A stretch of 64,000 nt of DNA from positions 166,894 through 230,893 of the forward strand of contig CAVQLG010000011.1 in the NCBI GenBank assembly GCA_963713275.1. Direction: 5' to 3'. This document shows, one piece after another, positions 1 through 7,779 of this stretch (position 1 is its first letter; each line of letters starts with the position of its first letter). This DNA comes from CAIWHR01 sp963713275. GTDB taxonomy: Bacteria; Pseudomonadota; Gammaproteobacteria; Burkholderiales; Casimicrobiaceae. Both the position numbers and the translations under genes were made by a program. Below the pieces are notes generated by a model that searched no databases, was not told where the DNA came from, and worked only from the letters and a program-made list of their open reading frames with translations.

Positions 1-1056
1 GTCGGCACCACCGGGATCGGCTCCTTGATGCAGTCGACGTTGGCGAACTTGAGCGCGATCTCGCGTAATCGACGGCAGGCGCTTCAGGATCACGTCGGGG
101 CCGAGGTGGTCGAGCTTCAGCAGCACGTGGTCCTTCTCCGGTCCGCAGCCCCGGCCTTCCTTGATCTCCTGGTCCATCGACCGCGAGACGACGTCGCGCG
201 ACGCCAGGTCCTTGGCGTTCGGCGCGTAGCGCTCCATGAAGCGCTCGCCGTTGCAGTTGAGCAGGATGCCGCCCTCGCCGCGCACGCCCTCGGTGATCAG
301 CACGCCGGCGCCGGCGACGCCGGTCGGGTGGAACTGCCAGAACTCCATGTCCTGCAGCGGGATCCCGGCGCGCGCGGCCATGCCGAGCCCGTCGCCGGTG
401 TTGATGAAGGCGTTGGTCGAGGCCGCGAAGATGCGTCCGGCGCCGCCGGTGGCGAACAGCGTCGCCTTCGCCTGCAGGATCATCACCGCGCCGGTTTCCA
501 TCTCCAGCGCGACCACGCCCAGCACGTCGCCAGCGGCGTCGCGCACGAGGTCGAGCGCCATCCACTCGACGAAGAACTGCGTGCGCGCGCGCACGTTGCG
601 CTGGTAGAGCGTGTGCAGGAGCGCGTGGCCGGTGCGGTCGGCGGCCGCGCAGGCGCGCTGCACCGGCTTCTCGCCGAAGTTCGCCATGTGCCCGCCGAAC
701 GGGCGCTGGTAGATCGTCCCGTCGGGGTTGCGGTCGAACGGCATGCCGAAATGCTCGAGCTCGTAGACCACCTGGGTGGCGGCCTTGCACATGTACTCGA
801 TGGCGTCCTGGTCGCCGAGCCAGTCCGAGCCCTTGACCGTGTCGTACATGTGCCACAGCCAGCTGTCCTCGCTCATGTTGCCGAGCGACGCGCCGATGCC
901 GCCCTGCGCCGCCACCGTGTGCGAACGGGTGGGAAAGACCTTCGACAGAACGGCGACCGAGAGCCCCGCCTCGGCGAGCTGCAGCGAGGCCCGCATGCCG
1001 GAGCCGCCGGCGCCGACGACCAGCGCATCGAATCTTCGTACGGGTAGCTGACTCAT
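1..1056 (-). CDS. sdhA: Succinate dehydrogenase flavoprotein subunit, partial, with a frameshift near its window end
   Basis: Flavoprotein subunit of succinate:quinone oxidoreductase (complex II, TCA cycle, cytoplasmic face of the inner membrane). The start ATG at 1056 overlaps the sdhD stop in an ATGA, giving MSQLPVRRFDALVVGAGGSG: the FAD dinucleotide motif GAGGSG is at residues 15-20. The FPTRSHTVAAQGG motif follows, with His46 as the expected covalent FAD attachment residue. The frame follows the SdhA family to about residue 330 (KLDHLGPDVILKRLPSI). Near positions 65-68 one extra base shifts the frame; the family continuation (REIALKFANVDCIKEPIP) then reads in another frame up to position 1. 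The C-terminal part and sdhB lie outside the window. The frameshift in an essential gene is probably a sequence error. Confidence 0.93.
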   Translation of the reverse strand, partial: MSQLPVRRFDALVVGAGGSGMRASLQLAEAGLSVAVLSKVFPTRSHTVAAQGGIGASLGNMSEDSWLWHMYDTVKGSDWLGDQDAIEYMCKAATQVVYELEHFGMPFDRNPDGTIYQRPFGGHMANFGEKPVQRACAAADRTGHALLHTLYQRNVRARTQFFVEWMALDLVRDAAGDVLGVVALEMETGAVMILQAKATLFATGGAGRIFAASTNAFINTGDGLGMAARAGIPLQDMEFWQFHPTGVAGAGVLITEGVRGEGGILLNCNGERFMERYAPNAKDLASRDVVSRSMDQEIKEGRGCGPEKDHVLLKLDHLGPDVILKRLPSITRDRAQVRQRRLHQGADPGGAD

Positions 1057-1409
1057 GCCTTGACGCCCCAGAGCAGTTGAATCGTCCAGCCGAGGTAGGC
1101 GATCAGCACGGCGACCGCCGCCACCTGCAGCGAAAGGCGCAGGCCGACCGGCTTGAGGTAGTCCATGAAGATGTCGCGCACGCCGATCCACGCGTGGTAG
1201 AGCAGCGCGACCATGAACAGGAACGTCGCCAGCTTGAACACCCCATGCGCGAACAGCGCCTGCCACAGCGGGTAGTCGAGCCCGCCGTTCCACAGCGCGA
1301 TTGCCAGCAGCAACAGCGTGTAGAGCGCCATCAGCACCGCCGTCACGCGCTGCAGCAGCCAATCCTTGAGCCCGTAGTGGGCCCCCACCGCCTGGCGCCG
1401 GGTCACCAT
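1053..1409 (-). CDS. sdhD: Succinate dehydrogenase membrane anchor subunit
   Basis: Hydrophobic membrane anchor of complex II, 118 residues, with three predicted transmembrane segments (about 20-40, 50-72 and 88-113). The stretch HAWIGVRDIFMDYLKP (about residues 70-85) is the usual SdhD signature containing quinone- and haem-proximal residues. It overlaps sdhC upstream by 7 bases and sdhA downstream by 4 (ATGA), so sdhC-sdhD-sdhA are translationally coupled in one operon. Length and order match betaproteobacterial sdhCDAB. Confidence 0.93.
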   Translation of the reverse strand: MVTRRQAVGAHYGLKDWLLQRVTAVLMALYTLLLLAIALWNGGLDYPLWQALFAHGVFKLATFLFMVALLYHAWIGVRDIFMDYLKPVGLRLSLQVAAVAVLIAYLGWTIQLLWGVKA

Positions 1410-1801
1410 AGCCGCACTCCCACGATCAGCGTGAGCGCGAGGCTCACGACGAGGACGATCACGCTGGACTGCCGCGCCGGCGCGAGCTCGATGCCTTTGT
1501 GCAGGTCGAGCAGCAGGTAGCGGATGCCGGCGCAGAAGTGGTGCAGGTACGCCCAGGCGAAGCCGAGCAGCACGAGCTTCGCCAGCGGGTGCGCGACGAA
1601 CGATTTCAGCGCCGCGAACGACTCGGCCGACGCGAGGCTCATGCCGACGCCGGCGAGCAGCGCGGGAATCGCGAACAGGAACAGCACGGCCCCGCTCAAC
1701 CGGTGCAGGATCGAGACGATGCCGGGAAGCGGCAGTCGGGTCCTGATGAGATCGAGATAGACCGGCCGCGGCTTGACCACGGATCGCTCGATGGCGGACA
1801 T
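1403..1801 (-). CDS. sdhC: Succinate dehydrogenase cytochrome b556 subunit
   Basis: Cytochrome b subunit of succinate dehydrogenase, 132 residues, with three membrane segments. The N-terminal RPVYLDLIRTRLPLPGIVSI and SILHRLSG motifs are typical of SdhC, and HHFCAGIRYLLLD carries the expected haem-ligand histidine region. The start ATG at 1801 is the first in the frame with homology. It is the first gene of the sdh operon and is preceded by a leader of about 235 bases containing no other convincing gene. Confidence 0.93.
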   Translation of the reverse strand: MSAIERSVVKPRPVYLDLIRTRLPLPGIVSILHRLSGAVLFLFAIPALLAGVGMSLASAESFAALKSFVAHPLAKLVLLGFAWAYLHHFCAGIRYLLLDLHKGIELAPARQSSVIVLVVSLALTLIVGVRLW

Positions 1802-2042
1802 AGGCGTTTACTCGTCGCGGAGGGAAGAATCAGAAGCGAGATGGCGGGCGGCCAGGACGGACGGCGCCCCGGCCGGCGTGCTGCGCTGCACCCGCAGCGG
1901 GCCCGCTGGCACCGGGGGAGACGAAACTCGGCAACACGTTCATGGCAAGGCGCCCAAGGGGCACTCTCGGCTGCGTCCGGGAACCCCCCAGCCGCTCCAC
2001 GCTTGCCAGGCGGCGTCCCGAGCCGAATGTGCACGGCAGCAA

Positions 2043-2048
2043 ATTATA
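2043..2048 (-). promoter_or_regulatory. Perfect -10 box of the sdh operon promoter
   Basis: On the minus strand these six bases read TATAAT, a perfect sigma70 -10 hexamer inside an otherwise very GC-rich stretch. No good -35 hexamer is visible at 16-18 bases, so the promoter may depend on an activator. Transcription would start near 2036, leaving an untranslated leader of about 235 bases before sdhC. Confidence 0.5.
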
Positions 2049-2130
2049 GCGTGAATCGTCGCCCGGGCGCATCCTGCTCGCACGCGTGTCGAACCCGTTG
2101 CGCCGAATACCCCTCGGCGCGGTCGGTCCA

Positions 2131-2862
2131 TCAGCCAAGTTCGTTCCGGTAGTGGTGCTGGACAGGTCGTGCACAGGCTCCGGCGCCATTCGACGGGCTT
2201 CTCGCCCCAGGTCAGCGTCACGCGGTCCACGGCGAGCAACGGCGCGCCGGGCGCTACGGCCAGGATGGCGGCGCAGGCCCCGTCCGCGCCGATCGCCCGC
2301 AGCCGCTCCTCGGCCTTGAGCACGCGCACGCCGAACTGGGTCTCGAACAGGGCGTAGACCGATCCGCGGTAAGCCTCGATGCGCGCGCGCGTGAGGCCGC
2401 GGAAGAGCGCGGCCGGCAGCGTGATCTCGTCCAGCACCGTGGGCACGCCGTCGTAGGAGAGCACTCGGCGCAGGACGACGACCGGGTCCCCGATCTTGAG
2501 ATCGAGCAGCCGGGCCGCCTCCGCCCCGGCCTTGCCGCGCCGGAGGTCGAGCAGTCGGATCGCCGGCTCGACTTCCGCCCGTCGTTGCGTCGGATGCTCC
2601 GAAAGCGCAGCAGCGATGCCTGCTCCTCGGTGTGCGAGGCGACGAAGGTGCCCTTGCCCTGGCGGCGCACGACCAGGTTGTCGGCGGCGAGCGCGTCGAC
2701 TGCCTTGCGCACCGTGCCCTGGGACACGCCGTAACGGGCGGCGAGTTCCTGCTCGCTCGGGATCGCCTCGGCCGGCCGCCACTCGCCGGCCGCGAGGCTC
2801 GCTTCGAGCAGCGACTTGATCTGCAGGTAGAGCGGACGAAACGACGGAGCGGTCGCGGTCAT
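2131..2862 (-). CDS. GntR-family (HutC/UTRA type) regulator next to sdh and mdh, two frameshifts
   Basis: Probable local regulator of the sdh operon and mdh. The frame from the ATG at 2862 gives a winged helix-turn-helix (PSEQELAARYGVSQGTVRKA, about residues 35-54, then RRQGKGTFVA). Near 2578-2582 the frame must shift to continue into a UTRA effector domain (RLLDLRRGKAGAEAARLLDL, then VVVLRRVLSYDGVPTVLDE). A second shift near 2160-2165 is needed to finish with the family C-terminus HHYRNELG and a TGA at 2131. Both shifts restore recognisable homology. Base-calling error is more likely than decay, but real loss cannot be excluded. It is divergent from mdh across a 299-base gap holding a palindrome. 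Confidence 0.8.
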
Positions 2863-2955
2863 CGGATTCCGGCAGCGACGGGCGGCCGTGCGTGCGCCGC
2901 GGCGCGGGCATTATCGGCTGCCGAAGACCCGGCTGTCCATCGGTTTTCTCGTAGT

Positions 2956-2970
2956 CTTATATCATATAGA
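2956..2970. promoter_or_regulatory. AT-rich palindrome, candidate GntR operator
   Basis: The core TATATCATATA at 2958-2968 is a perfect odd-centred palindrome, the only AT-rich patch in the gntR-mdh gap. It lies just upstream of the mdh -35 box. Size and position suit a GntR-family operator acting on both divergent genes. This is inference from position and symmetry. Confidence 0.45.
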
Positions 2971-2978
2971 TGAGTTGT

Positions 2979-3008
2979 TTGACACTGCGCCGGGCGCGGT
3001 CTTAGAAT
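2979..3008 (+). promoter_or_regulatory. Sigma70 promoter of mdh
   Basis: TTGACA at 2979-2984 is a perfect -35 box and TAGAAT at 3003-3008 is a good -10 box, with an 18-base spacer. The mdh start is about 150 bases downstream. Confidence 0.6.
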
Positions 3009-3161
3009 CGCGCTCGGCCGCTGCGCCGGATTCGCCACGCCCGGTGGTGTTGTGTGCGGTGCAGTACGCCTTCGGGAACCCCGGATCTCGCCCATCGCTC
3101 GCGCCCACCGCGACTTCCGCGCCTTCCATCCGCCTTTCGTCCACGCTCCGAGGAGAACGCA

Positions 3162-4148
3162 ATGAAACAACCCGTCCGCGTCGCAGTCACCGGTGCCGCC
3201 GGCCAGATCGGTTACAGCCTGCTGTTCCGCATTGCCGCTGGCGAGATGCTCGGCCGCGATCAGCCGGTGATCCTGCAGATGCTCGAACTCCCGGTCGACA
3301 AGGCGCAGGCGGCGCTCAAGGGCGTGATGATGGAGATCGAGGACTGCGCCTTCCCGCTGGTCGCCGGCATGGTCGGCACCTCCGACCCCGCAGTCGCCTT
3401 CAAGGACGCCGACGTCGCGCTGCTCGTGGGTGCCCGGCCGCGCGGCCCTGGAATGGAGCGCAAGGACCTCCTGCTCGAGAACGCGAAGATCTTCACGGTC
3501 CAGGGCAAGGCGCTCGACGCGGCGGCGAGCCGCGGTGTCAAGGTGCTGGTCGTCGGCAACCCTGCAAACACCAACGCCTACATCGCGATGAAGTCCGCGC
3601 CCTCGCTGCCGAAGAAGAACTTCACCGCGATGCTGCGCCTCGACCATAACCGTGCCCTGTCGCAGATCGCCGCGCGCACCGGCAAGCCGGTGGACGCGAT
3701 CGAGAAGCTCGTCGTCTGGGGCAACCATTCCCCGACGATGTACGCCGACTACCGCTTCGCCACGATCGACGGCAAGTCGGTGAAGGCGACGATCAACGAC
3801 GAGGAATGGAACCGCAACGTCTTCCTGCCCACCGTCGGCAAGCGCGGCGCTGTCATCATCGAGGCGCGCGGCATGTCCTCGGCGGCCTCGGCTGCCAACG
3901 CAGCGATCGACCACATCCGCGACTGGTCGCTCGGCACCGGCGGCAAGTGGGTGACGATGGGCATTCCCTCGGACGGCAGCTACGGCATCCCCGAGGACGT
4001 CATGTACGGTTTCCCGGTGACCTGCGCCGGTGGCCAGTACACGGTCGTTTCCGGCCTCGAGATCGACGCCTTCTCGCGGGAGAAGATGAACTTCACGCTG
4101 AAGGAACTCGAGGAGGAGCGCGCGGGCGTCGCCTCGCTCCTGCGTTGA
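3162..4148 (+). CDS. mdh: Malate dehydrogenase
   Basis: NAD-dependent malate dehydrogenase of the TCA cycle (malate to oxaloacetate), 328 residues, the lactate dehydrogenase-like form found in many betaproteobacteria. Visible features are the NAD motif TGAAGQIGYSLL at residues 10-21, substrate-site arginines (GARPRGPGMERKDLL), NPANTNAY, and the catalytic histidine in VVWGNHSPTMY near residue 187. The start ATG at 3162 follows a GAGGAGAA ribosome site. It is transcribed away from gntR-sdh, so succinate to oxaloacetate steps sit around one regulator. Confidence 0.96.
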   Translation: MKQPVRVAVTGAAGQIGYSLLFRIAAGEMLGRDQPVILQMLELPVDKAQAALKGVMMEIEDCAFPLVAGMVGTSDPAVAFKDADVALLVGARPRGPGMERKDLLLENAKIFTVQGKALDAAASRGVKVLVVGNPANTNAYIAMKSAPSLPKKNFTAMLRLDHNRALSQIAARTGKPVDAIEKLVVWGNHSPTMYADYRFATIDGKSVKATINDEEWNRNVFLPTVGKRGAVIIEARGMSSAASAANAAIDHIRDWSLGTGGKWVTMGIPSDGSYGIPEDVMYGFPVTCAGGQYTVVSGLEIDAFSREKMNFTLKELEEERAGVASLLR

Positions 4149-4387
4149 CGGCGTCACGGCGCCGGTGCGGCGACCGATGCCGCTTCGGCTCTGCGCCGCC
4201 GGCAGCGCCGTACGGCCCGGACGGGAGGCTGCCGGTCCGGGCGGTGGACCCCGCCCGCGGCGGTGTCCTCGCCGCCGACGCGCCCGGCCAGCCGGAACCC
4301 GTTCCGCGTGGCGGCCGGCGCGCGTGCACGAGCCCGCCGCGCCCTGCGCGACCGGCGCCGCGTTTCCTTCCCCCTGAGGTCCGCCCA

Positions 4388-5551
4388 ATGACTGAACCGC
4401 CTCCTTCCCCCAGCGCGCCCAAGCGCGACAAGGGCGCCGTCGCGCTCTCCGGCGTCGAGGCGGGCGTCACGGCGCTGTCGTCGGTCGGCCGACCGGGGCA
4501 CGAACTCGCCTATCGCGGCTACGACATCCGCGACCTCGCACCCGCATGCGAGTTCGAGGAGGTGGCGCATCTCCTGATCCACGGTACGCTGCCTACGAAG
4601 TCCGAGTTCGCCGCGTACAAGGCGCGGCTTGCGACCCTGCGCGCGCTCCCGGCACCGGTCGCCGCGGTGCTCGAGGCGCTGCCCGCGACGGCGCGCCCGA
4701 TGGACGTCCTGCGCACCGGAGTCTCGGCGCTGGGCAGCGTCCACCCGGAGCCCGACGGCGCCGACGCGCCCACGACGCGCGCGATCGCCGACCGGCTGCT
4801 CGCCCTGCTGCCGGCGATGCTGGTGCACTGGCACCACTGGCATCGGCACGGACGACCGGAGCCCGCCTTCGGAGAGGGCGACGGGATCGCGGCCTACATC
4901 CTGCACGCGCTGCACGGCAAGCCCCCTGCGCCTGCGGAGGAACGCGCGCTGCAGATCTCGCTCAATCTGTACGCAGAGCACGAGTTCAACGCCTCGACGT
5001 TTGCCGCGCGGGTCATCGCCGGCACCGGTTCGGATCTCTACTCGGCGATCTGCGGCGCCATCGGGGCGCTGCGTGGCCCGCTCCACGGTGGCGCCAACGA
5101 GGCCGCGTCGACGATCCAGCGCCGGTACCGGTCGACGGCGGAAGCCGAGGCCGACATCCGGCGGCGCCTCGCGGGCGGCGAGATCATCATCGGCTTTGGC
5201 CACCCGGTGTACCGGGGCGCGGATCCGCGCAGCGATATCATTCGAGGAATCGCGCGTGGACTCGTCCGGGACGCCGACGGAGCGGCGGTATTCGACGTGG
5301 CGGCGCACCTCGAGACCGTGATGCAGGACGCCAAGAGGCTGTTTCCGAACGTCGACTGGTACGCCGCGACCGCGTACCACCTCCTCGGCGTGCCGTCGCG
5401 GATGTTCACGCCCCTGTTCGTCATCGCCCGCGCCGCCGGCTGGGTGGCGCACGTCATCGAGCAGCGCGCCGATCGCCGCATCATTCGGCCGACCGCGCGT
5501 TACGTCGGCCCGGACCCGCAGGTGTTCGTCCCGCTCGCGGAGCGTGGCTGA
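4388..5551 (+). CDS. prpC: 2-Methylcitrate synthase
   Basis: Condenses propionyl-CoA with oxaloacetate to 2-methylcitrate, the first step of the methylcitrate cycle; it may also have citrate synthase activity. At 387 residues it matches the short citrate-synthase II/PrpC family. Active-site regions are GPLHGGANEA (about 231), GFGHPVYRGADPR (about 270) and the aspartate in NVDWYAATAYH (about 321). The ATG at 4388 follows CTGAGGTCCGCCC. It begins a plus-strand run with prpD and acnB. Confusion with citrate synthase is possible, but the HELAYRGYDIRDLA type of start and prpD next door favour PrpC. Confidence 0.88.
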   Translation: MTEPPPSPSAPKRDKGAVALSGVEAGVTALSSVGRPGHELAYRGYDIRDLAPACEFEEVAHLLIHGTLPTKSEFAAYKARLATLRALPAPVAAVLEALPATARPMDVLRTGVSALGSVHPEPDGADAPTTRAIADRLLALLPAMLVHWHHWHRHGRPEPAFGEGDGIAAYILHALHGKPPAPAEERALQISLNLYAEHEFNASTFAARVIAGTGSDLYSAICGAIGALRGPLHGGANEAASTIQRRYRSTAEAEADIRRRLAGGEIIIGFGHPVYRGADPRSDIIRGIARGLVRDADGAAVFDVAAHLETVMQDAKRLFPNVDWYAATAYHLLGVPSRMFTPLFVIARAAGWVAHVIEQRADRRIIRPTARYVGPDPQVFVPLAERG

Positions 5552-5672
5552 TGCACCGCCGCGCCTTTCGACCCGGCGAGCCCGGACCCGCCACGCCCCC
5601 GCCGCGCGGCGGGCATCACGGACGCCTTCCTTGGGACCGGACGCGGCCTCTCGCCCCTCTTCCGAGCCGGCC

Positions 5673-7121
5673 ATGACGGGCGCCGACAACAAGCGACCCG
5701 AGCCCGACCGCGTCCTCGTCGACATCGCCGATTACGTGGCCGACGGGGTGATCGGCGAACAGGCGCCCTACGTGGCCGCCCGCTGGAGCCTCGTCGACGC
5801 GCTGGCCTGCGCGCTCGCGGCGCTCGAGTTTCCGGCGTGCACGCGCCTGCTGGGTCCCCTCGTTCCCGGCACCGTCGTGCCGCAGGGCGCGCGCGTGCCC
5901 GGCACCGCGTTCGAACTCGACCCGGTGCAGGCGGCGTTCACCCTGGGCACGATGATCCGCTGGCTCGATTTCAACGACACCTGGCTCGCGGCCGAGTGGG
6001 GGCACCCGTCGGACAACTTGGGCGGCATCCTCGCGACCGCCGACTGGCTGTCGCGCCGCGCGGCCTCGTCCGGGCGCCGGCCGCCGGTGATGCGCGACGT
6101 GCTGACGGCGATGATCAAAGCCTACGAAATCCAGGGCTGCCTCGGCCTCGAGAACGCCTTCAACCGCGTCGGGCTCGATCACGTCGTGCTCGTCAAGGTG
6201 GCGTCCACGGCCGTCGTCGCCAGCTTGCTGGGGCTGCCGCGAGAGCGCATCGTCGACGCGCTCTCCCACGCCTTCGTCGACGGCCAGGCGCTGCGCACCT
6301 ACCGGCACGCGCCGAACACCGGGTCGCGCAAGAGCTGGGCGGCGGGCGACGCGACCGCCCGCGGCGTCCGGCTGGCGTTGTTCGCCGCCGCCGGTGAGAC
6401 CGGTTGCCCGTCGGCGCTGACCGCGCCGCAGTGGGGGTTCTACGACGTCTCCTTCCGCGGGCGCACGTTCCGGCTCCCGCGGCCCTACGGCAGCCACGTG
6501 ATCGAGAACGTGCTCTACAAGGTCGCCTACCCGGCCGAGTTCCATGCCCAGACCGCGGTCGAGGCGGCGCTGCGCCTGCACGGACAGCTCGCGGCCGCGG
6601 GCCGGTCGGCCGCCTCCATCGCGCGTGTGGTCGTGCGCACGCACGAGGCTGCGCTGCGCATCATCGACAAGGTCGGCCCGCTCTACAACCCTGCCGACCG
6701 CGACCACTGCCTGCAGTACATGGTCGCGATTCCGCTGCTGTTCGGGCGGCTCACGGCCGCCGACTACGAAGACCCGATCGCGGGCGATCCGCGCGTCGAC
6801 GCGCTGCGCGAGCGCATCGAGTGCGTCGAAGAGCCGCAGTTCTCGCGCGACTACCTCGACCCCGAGCGGCGGTCGATCGCCAACGCGCTGGTGCTCGAGT
6901 TCACCGACGGCAGCCGCTGGCCGGAGGTCGTCGTCGAATACCCGCTCGGTCACGCGCGACGCCGCAGCGAAGGCATCCCGCTGCTGCTGGACAAGTTCCG
7001 CGTGCAGCTCGCCGCCCGCTTTCCGCAGGAGCGTCAGGATGCGATCCTCGCCACGCTGCTCGACCCGCAGCGCCTCGATCCGCTGCCCGTGCACGAGTTC
7101 GTCGACCTCCTGGTCCGCTGA
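5673..7121 (+). CDS. prpD: 2-Methylcitrate dehydratase, MmgE/PrpD family
   Basis: Dehydrates 2-methylcitrate to 2-methylaconitate in propionate catabolism, 482 residues, the normal PrpD length. Family landmarks include IRWLDFNDTWLAAEWGHPSDNLGGI (quoted in part: positions about 93-117), a lysine/arginine-rich GSRKSWAAGDATARGVRLA segment, YPAEFHAQTAVEAALRL and RDHCLQYMVAIPLLFG. The chosen start ATG at 5673 is the first that precedes homology. It lies 121 bases after prpC and is followed closely by a DUF3617 gene. No prpB (methylisocitrate lyase) is present in the window. Confidence 0.92.
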   Translation: MTGADNKRPEPDRVLVDIADYVADGVIGEQAPYVAARWSLVDALACALAALEFPACTRLLGPLVPGTVVPQGARVPGTAFELDPVQAAFTLGTMIRWLDFNDTWLAAEWGHPSDNLGGILATADWLSRRAASSGRRPPVMRDVLTAMIKAYEIQGCLGLENAFNRVGLDHVVLVKVASTAVVASLLGLPRERIVDALSHAFVDGQALRTYRHAPNTGSRKSWAAGDATARGVRLALFAAAGETGCPSALTAPQWGFYDVSFRGRTFRLPRPYGSHVIENVLYKVAYPAEFHAQTAVEAALRLHGQLAAAGRSAASIARVVVRTHEAALRIIDKVGPLYNPADRDHCLQYMVAIPLLFGRLTAADYEDPIAGDPRVDALRERIECVEEPQFSRDYLDPERRSIANALVLEFTDGSRWPEVVVEYPLGHARRRSEGIPLLLDKFRVQLAARFPQERQDAILATLLDPQRLDPLPVHEFVDLLVR

Positions 7122-7150
7122 CCGCGTCGCCCTCTCTTCCCGGAGAATCC

Positions 7151-7681
7151 ATGCCCCGCTGCTACCCCGCGTCGATCCTTGCGCTGGCCGCGCTCCTTGC
7201 CAGTGGCGCCGCCGGCGCCGTGGAATACCCGACCCTCAGGCCCGGACAGTGGGAGATGACGACCACGACCGACCGGCCGGGAGCGCAGCCGCACACCTCG
7301 ACGATCTGCTTCGACGCCGCGCTGCAGCGGGAGATGATCGACATGGGCGCGGGGATGCGCCGCGAGCTCTGCAGCAAGAGCGACCTCCGGCAGGTCGGCG
7401 CGCAGTTCATCACCGACACCGAGTGCAAGTTCGGCACCTCCGTCGTCAAGTCCCGCGCCGTGATGACGATGAAGGGCGACACCGCCTATCGCACCGAGGC
7501 CGACACGACCTACGACCCGCCGCTGATGAGCGACCTGCGGCAGGCGAAGACCGTGGTCGAGGCGAAGCACGTCGGCCCCTGCCGCGACGGGCTCGTCCCC
7601 GGAGACATCGTCACCGGCGCCGGCCAGAAGATCAACATCCGGCAGGTGCAGGAAGACACTCCGGCGAAGGCGACCAAGTAA
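7151..7681 (+). CDS. DUF3617-type exported protein
   Basis: A 176-residue protein with an N-terminal signal peptide (residues 1-22, cleavage after ASGAAGA) and a body opening YPTLRPGQWEMTTTT, the typical start of DUF3617 proteins. Four cysteines (TICFD, LCSKS, ECKFG and GPCRD) could form two periplasmic disulfides. The function of the family is unknown. It sits between prpD and acnB, 29 bases after prpD, so co-transcription with the propionate genes is likely but its role there is unclear. Confidence 0.8.
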   Translation: MPRCYPASILALAALLASGAAGAVEYPTLRPGQWEMTTTTDRPGAQPHTSTICFDAALQREMIDMGAGMRRELCSKSDLRQVGAQFITDTECKFGTSVVKSRAVMTMKGDTAYRTEADTTYDPPLMSDLRQAKTVVEAKHVGPCRDGLVPGDIVTGAGQKINIRQVQEDTPAKATK

Positions 7682-7779
7682 CAGGCTGCAGCCGGCGCCG
7701 ACGCATTCCCCTCCGCCGATCCCAGATCCCGCCCGTCGCATTCCCCGCGCTGCACTTCACGGTTGCCCAAGGAGGCTCC

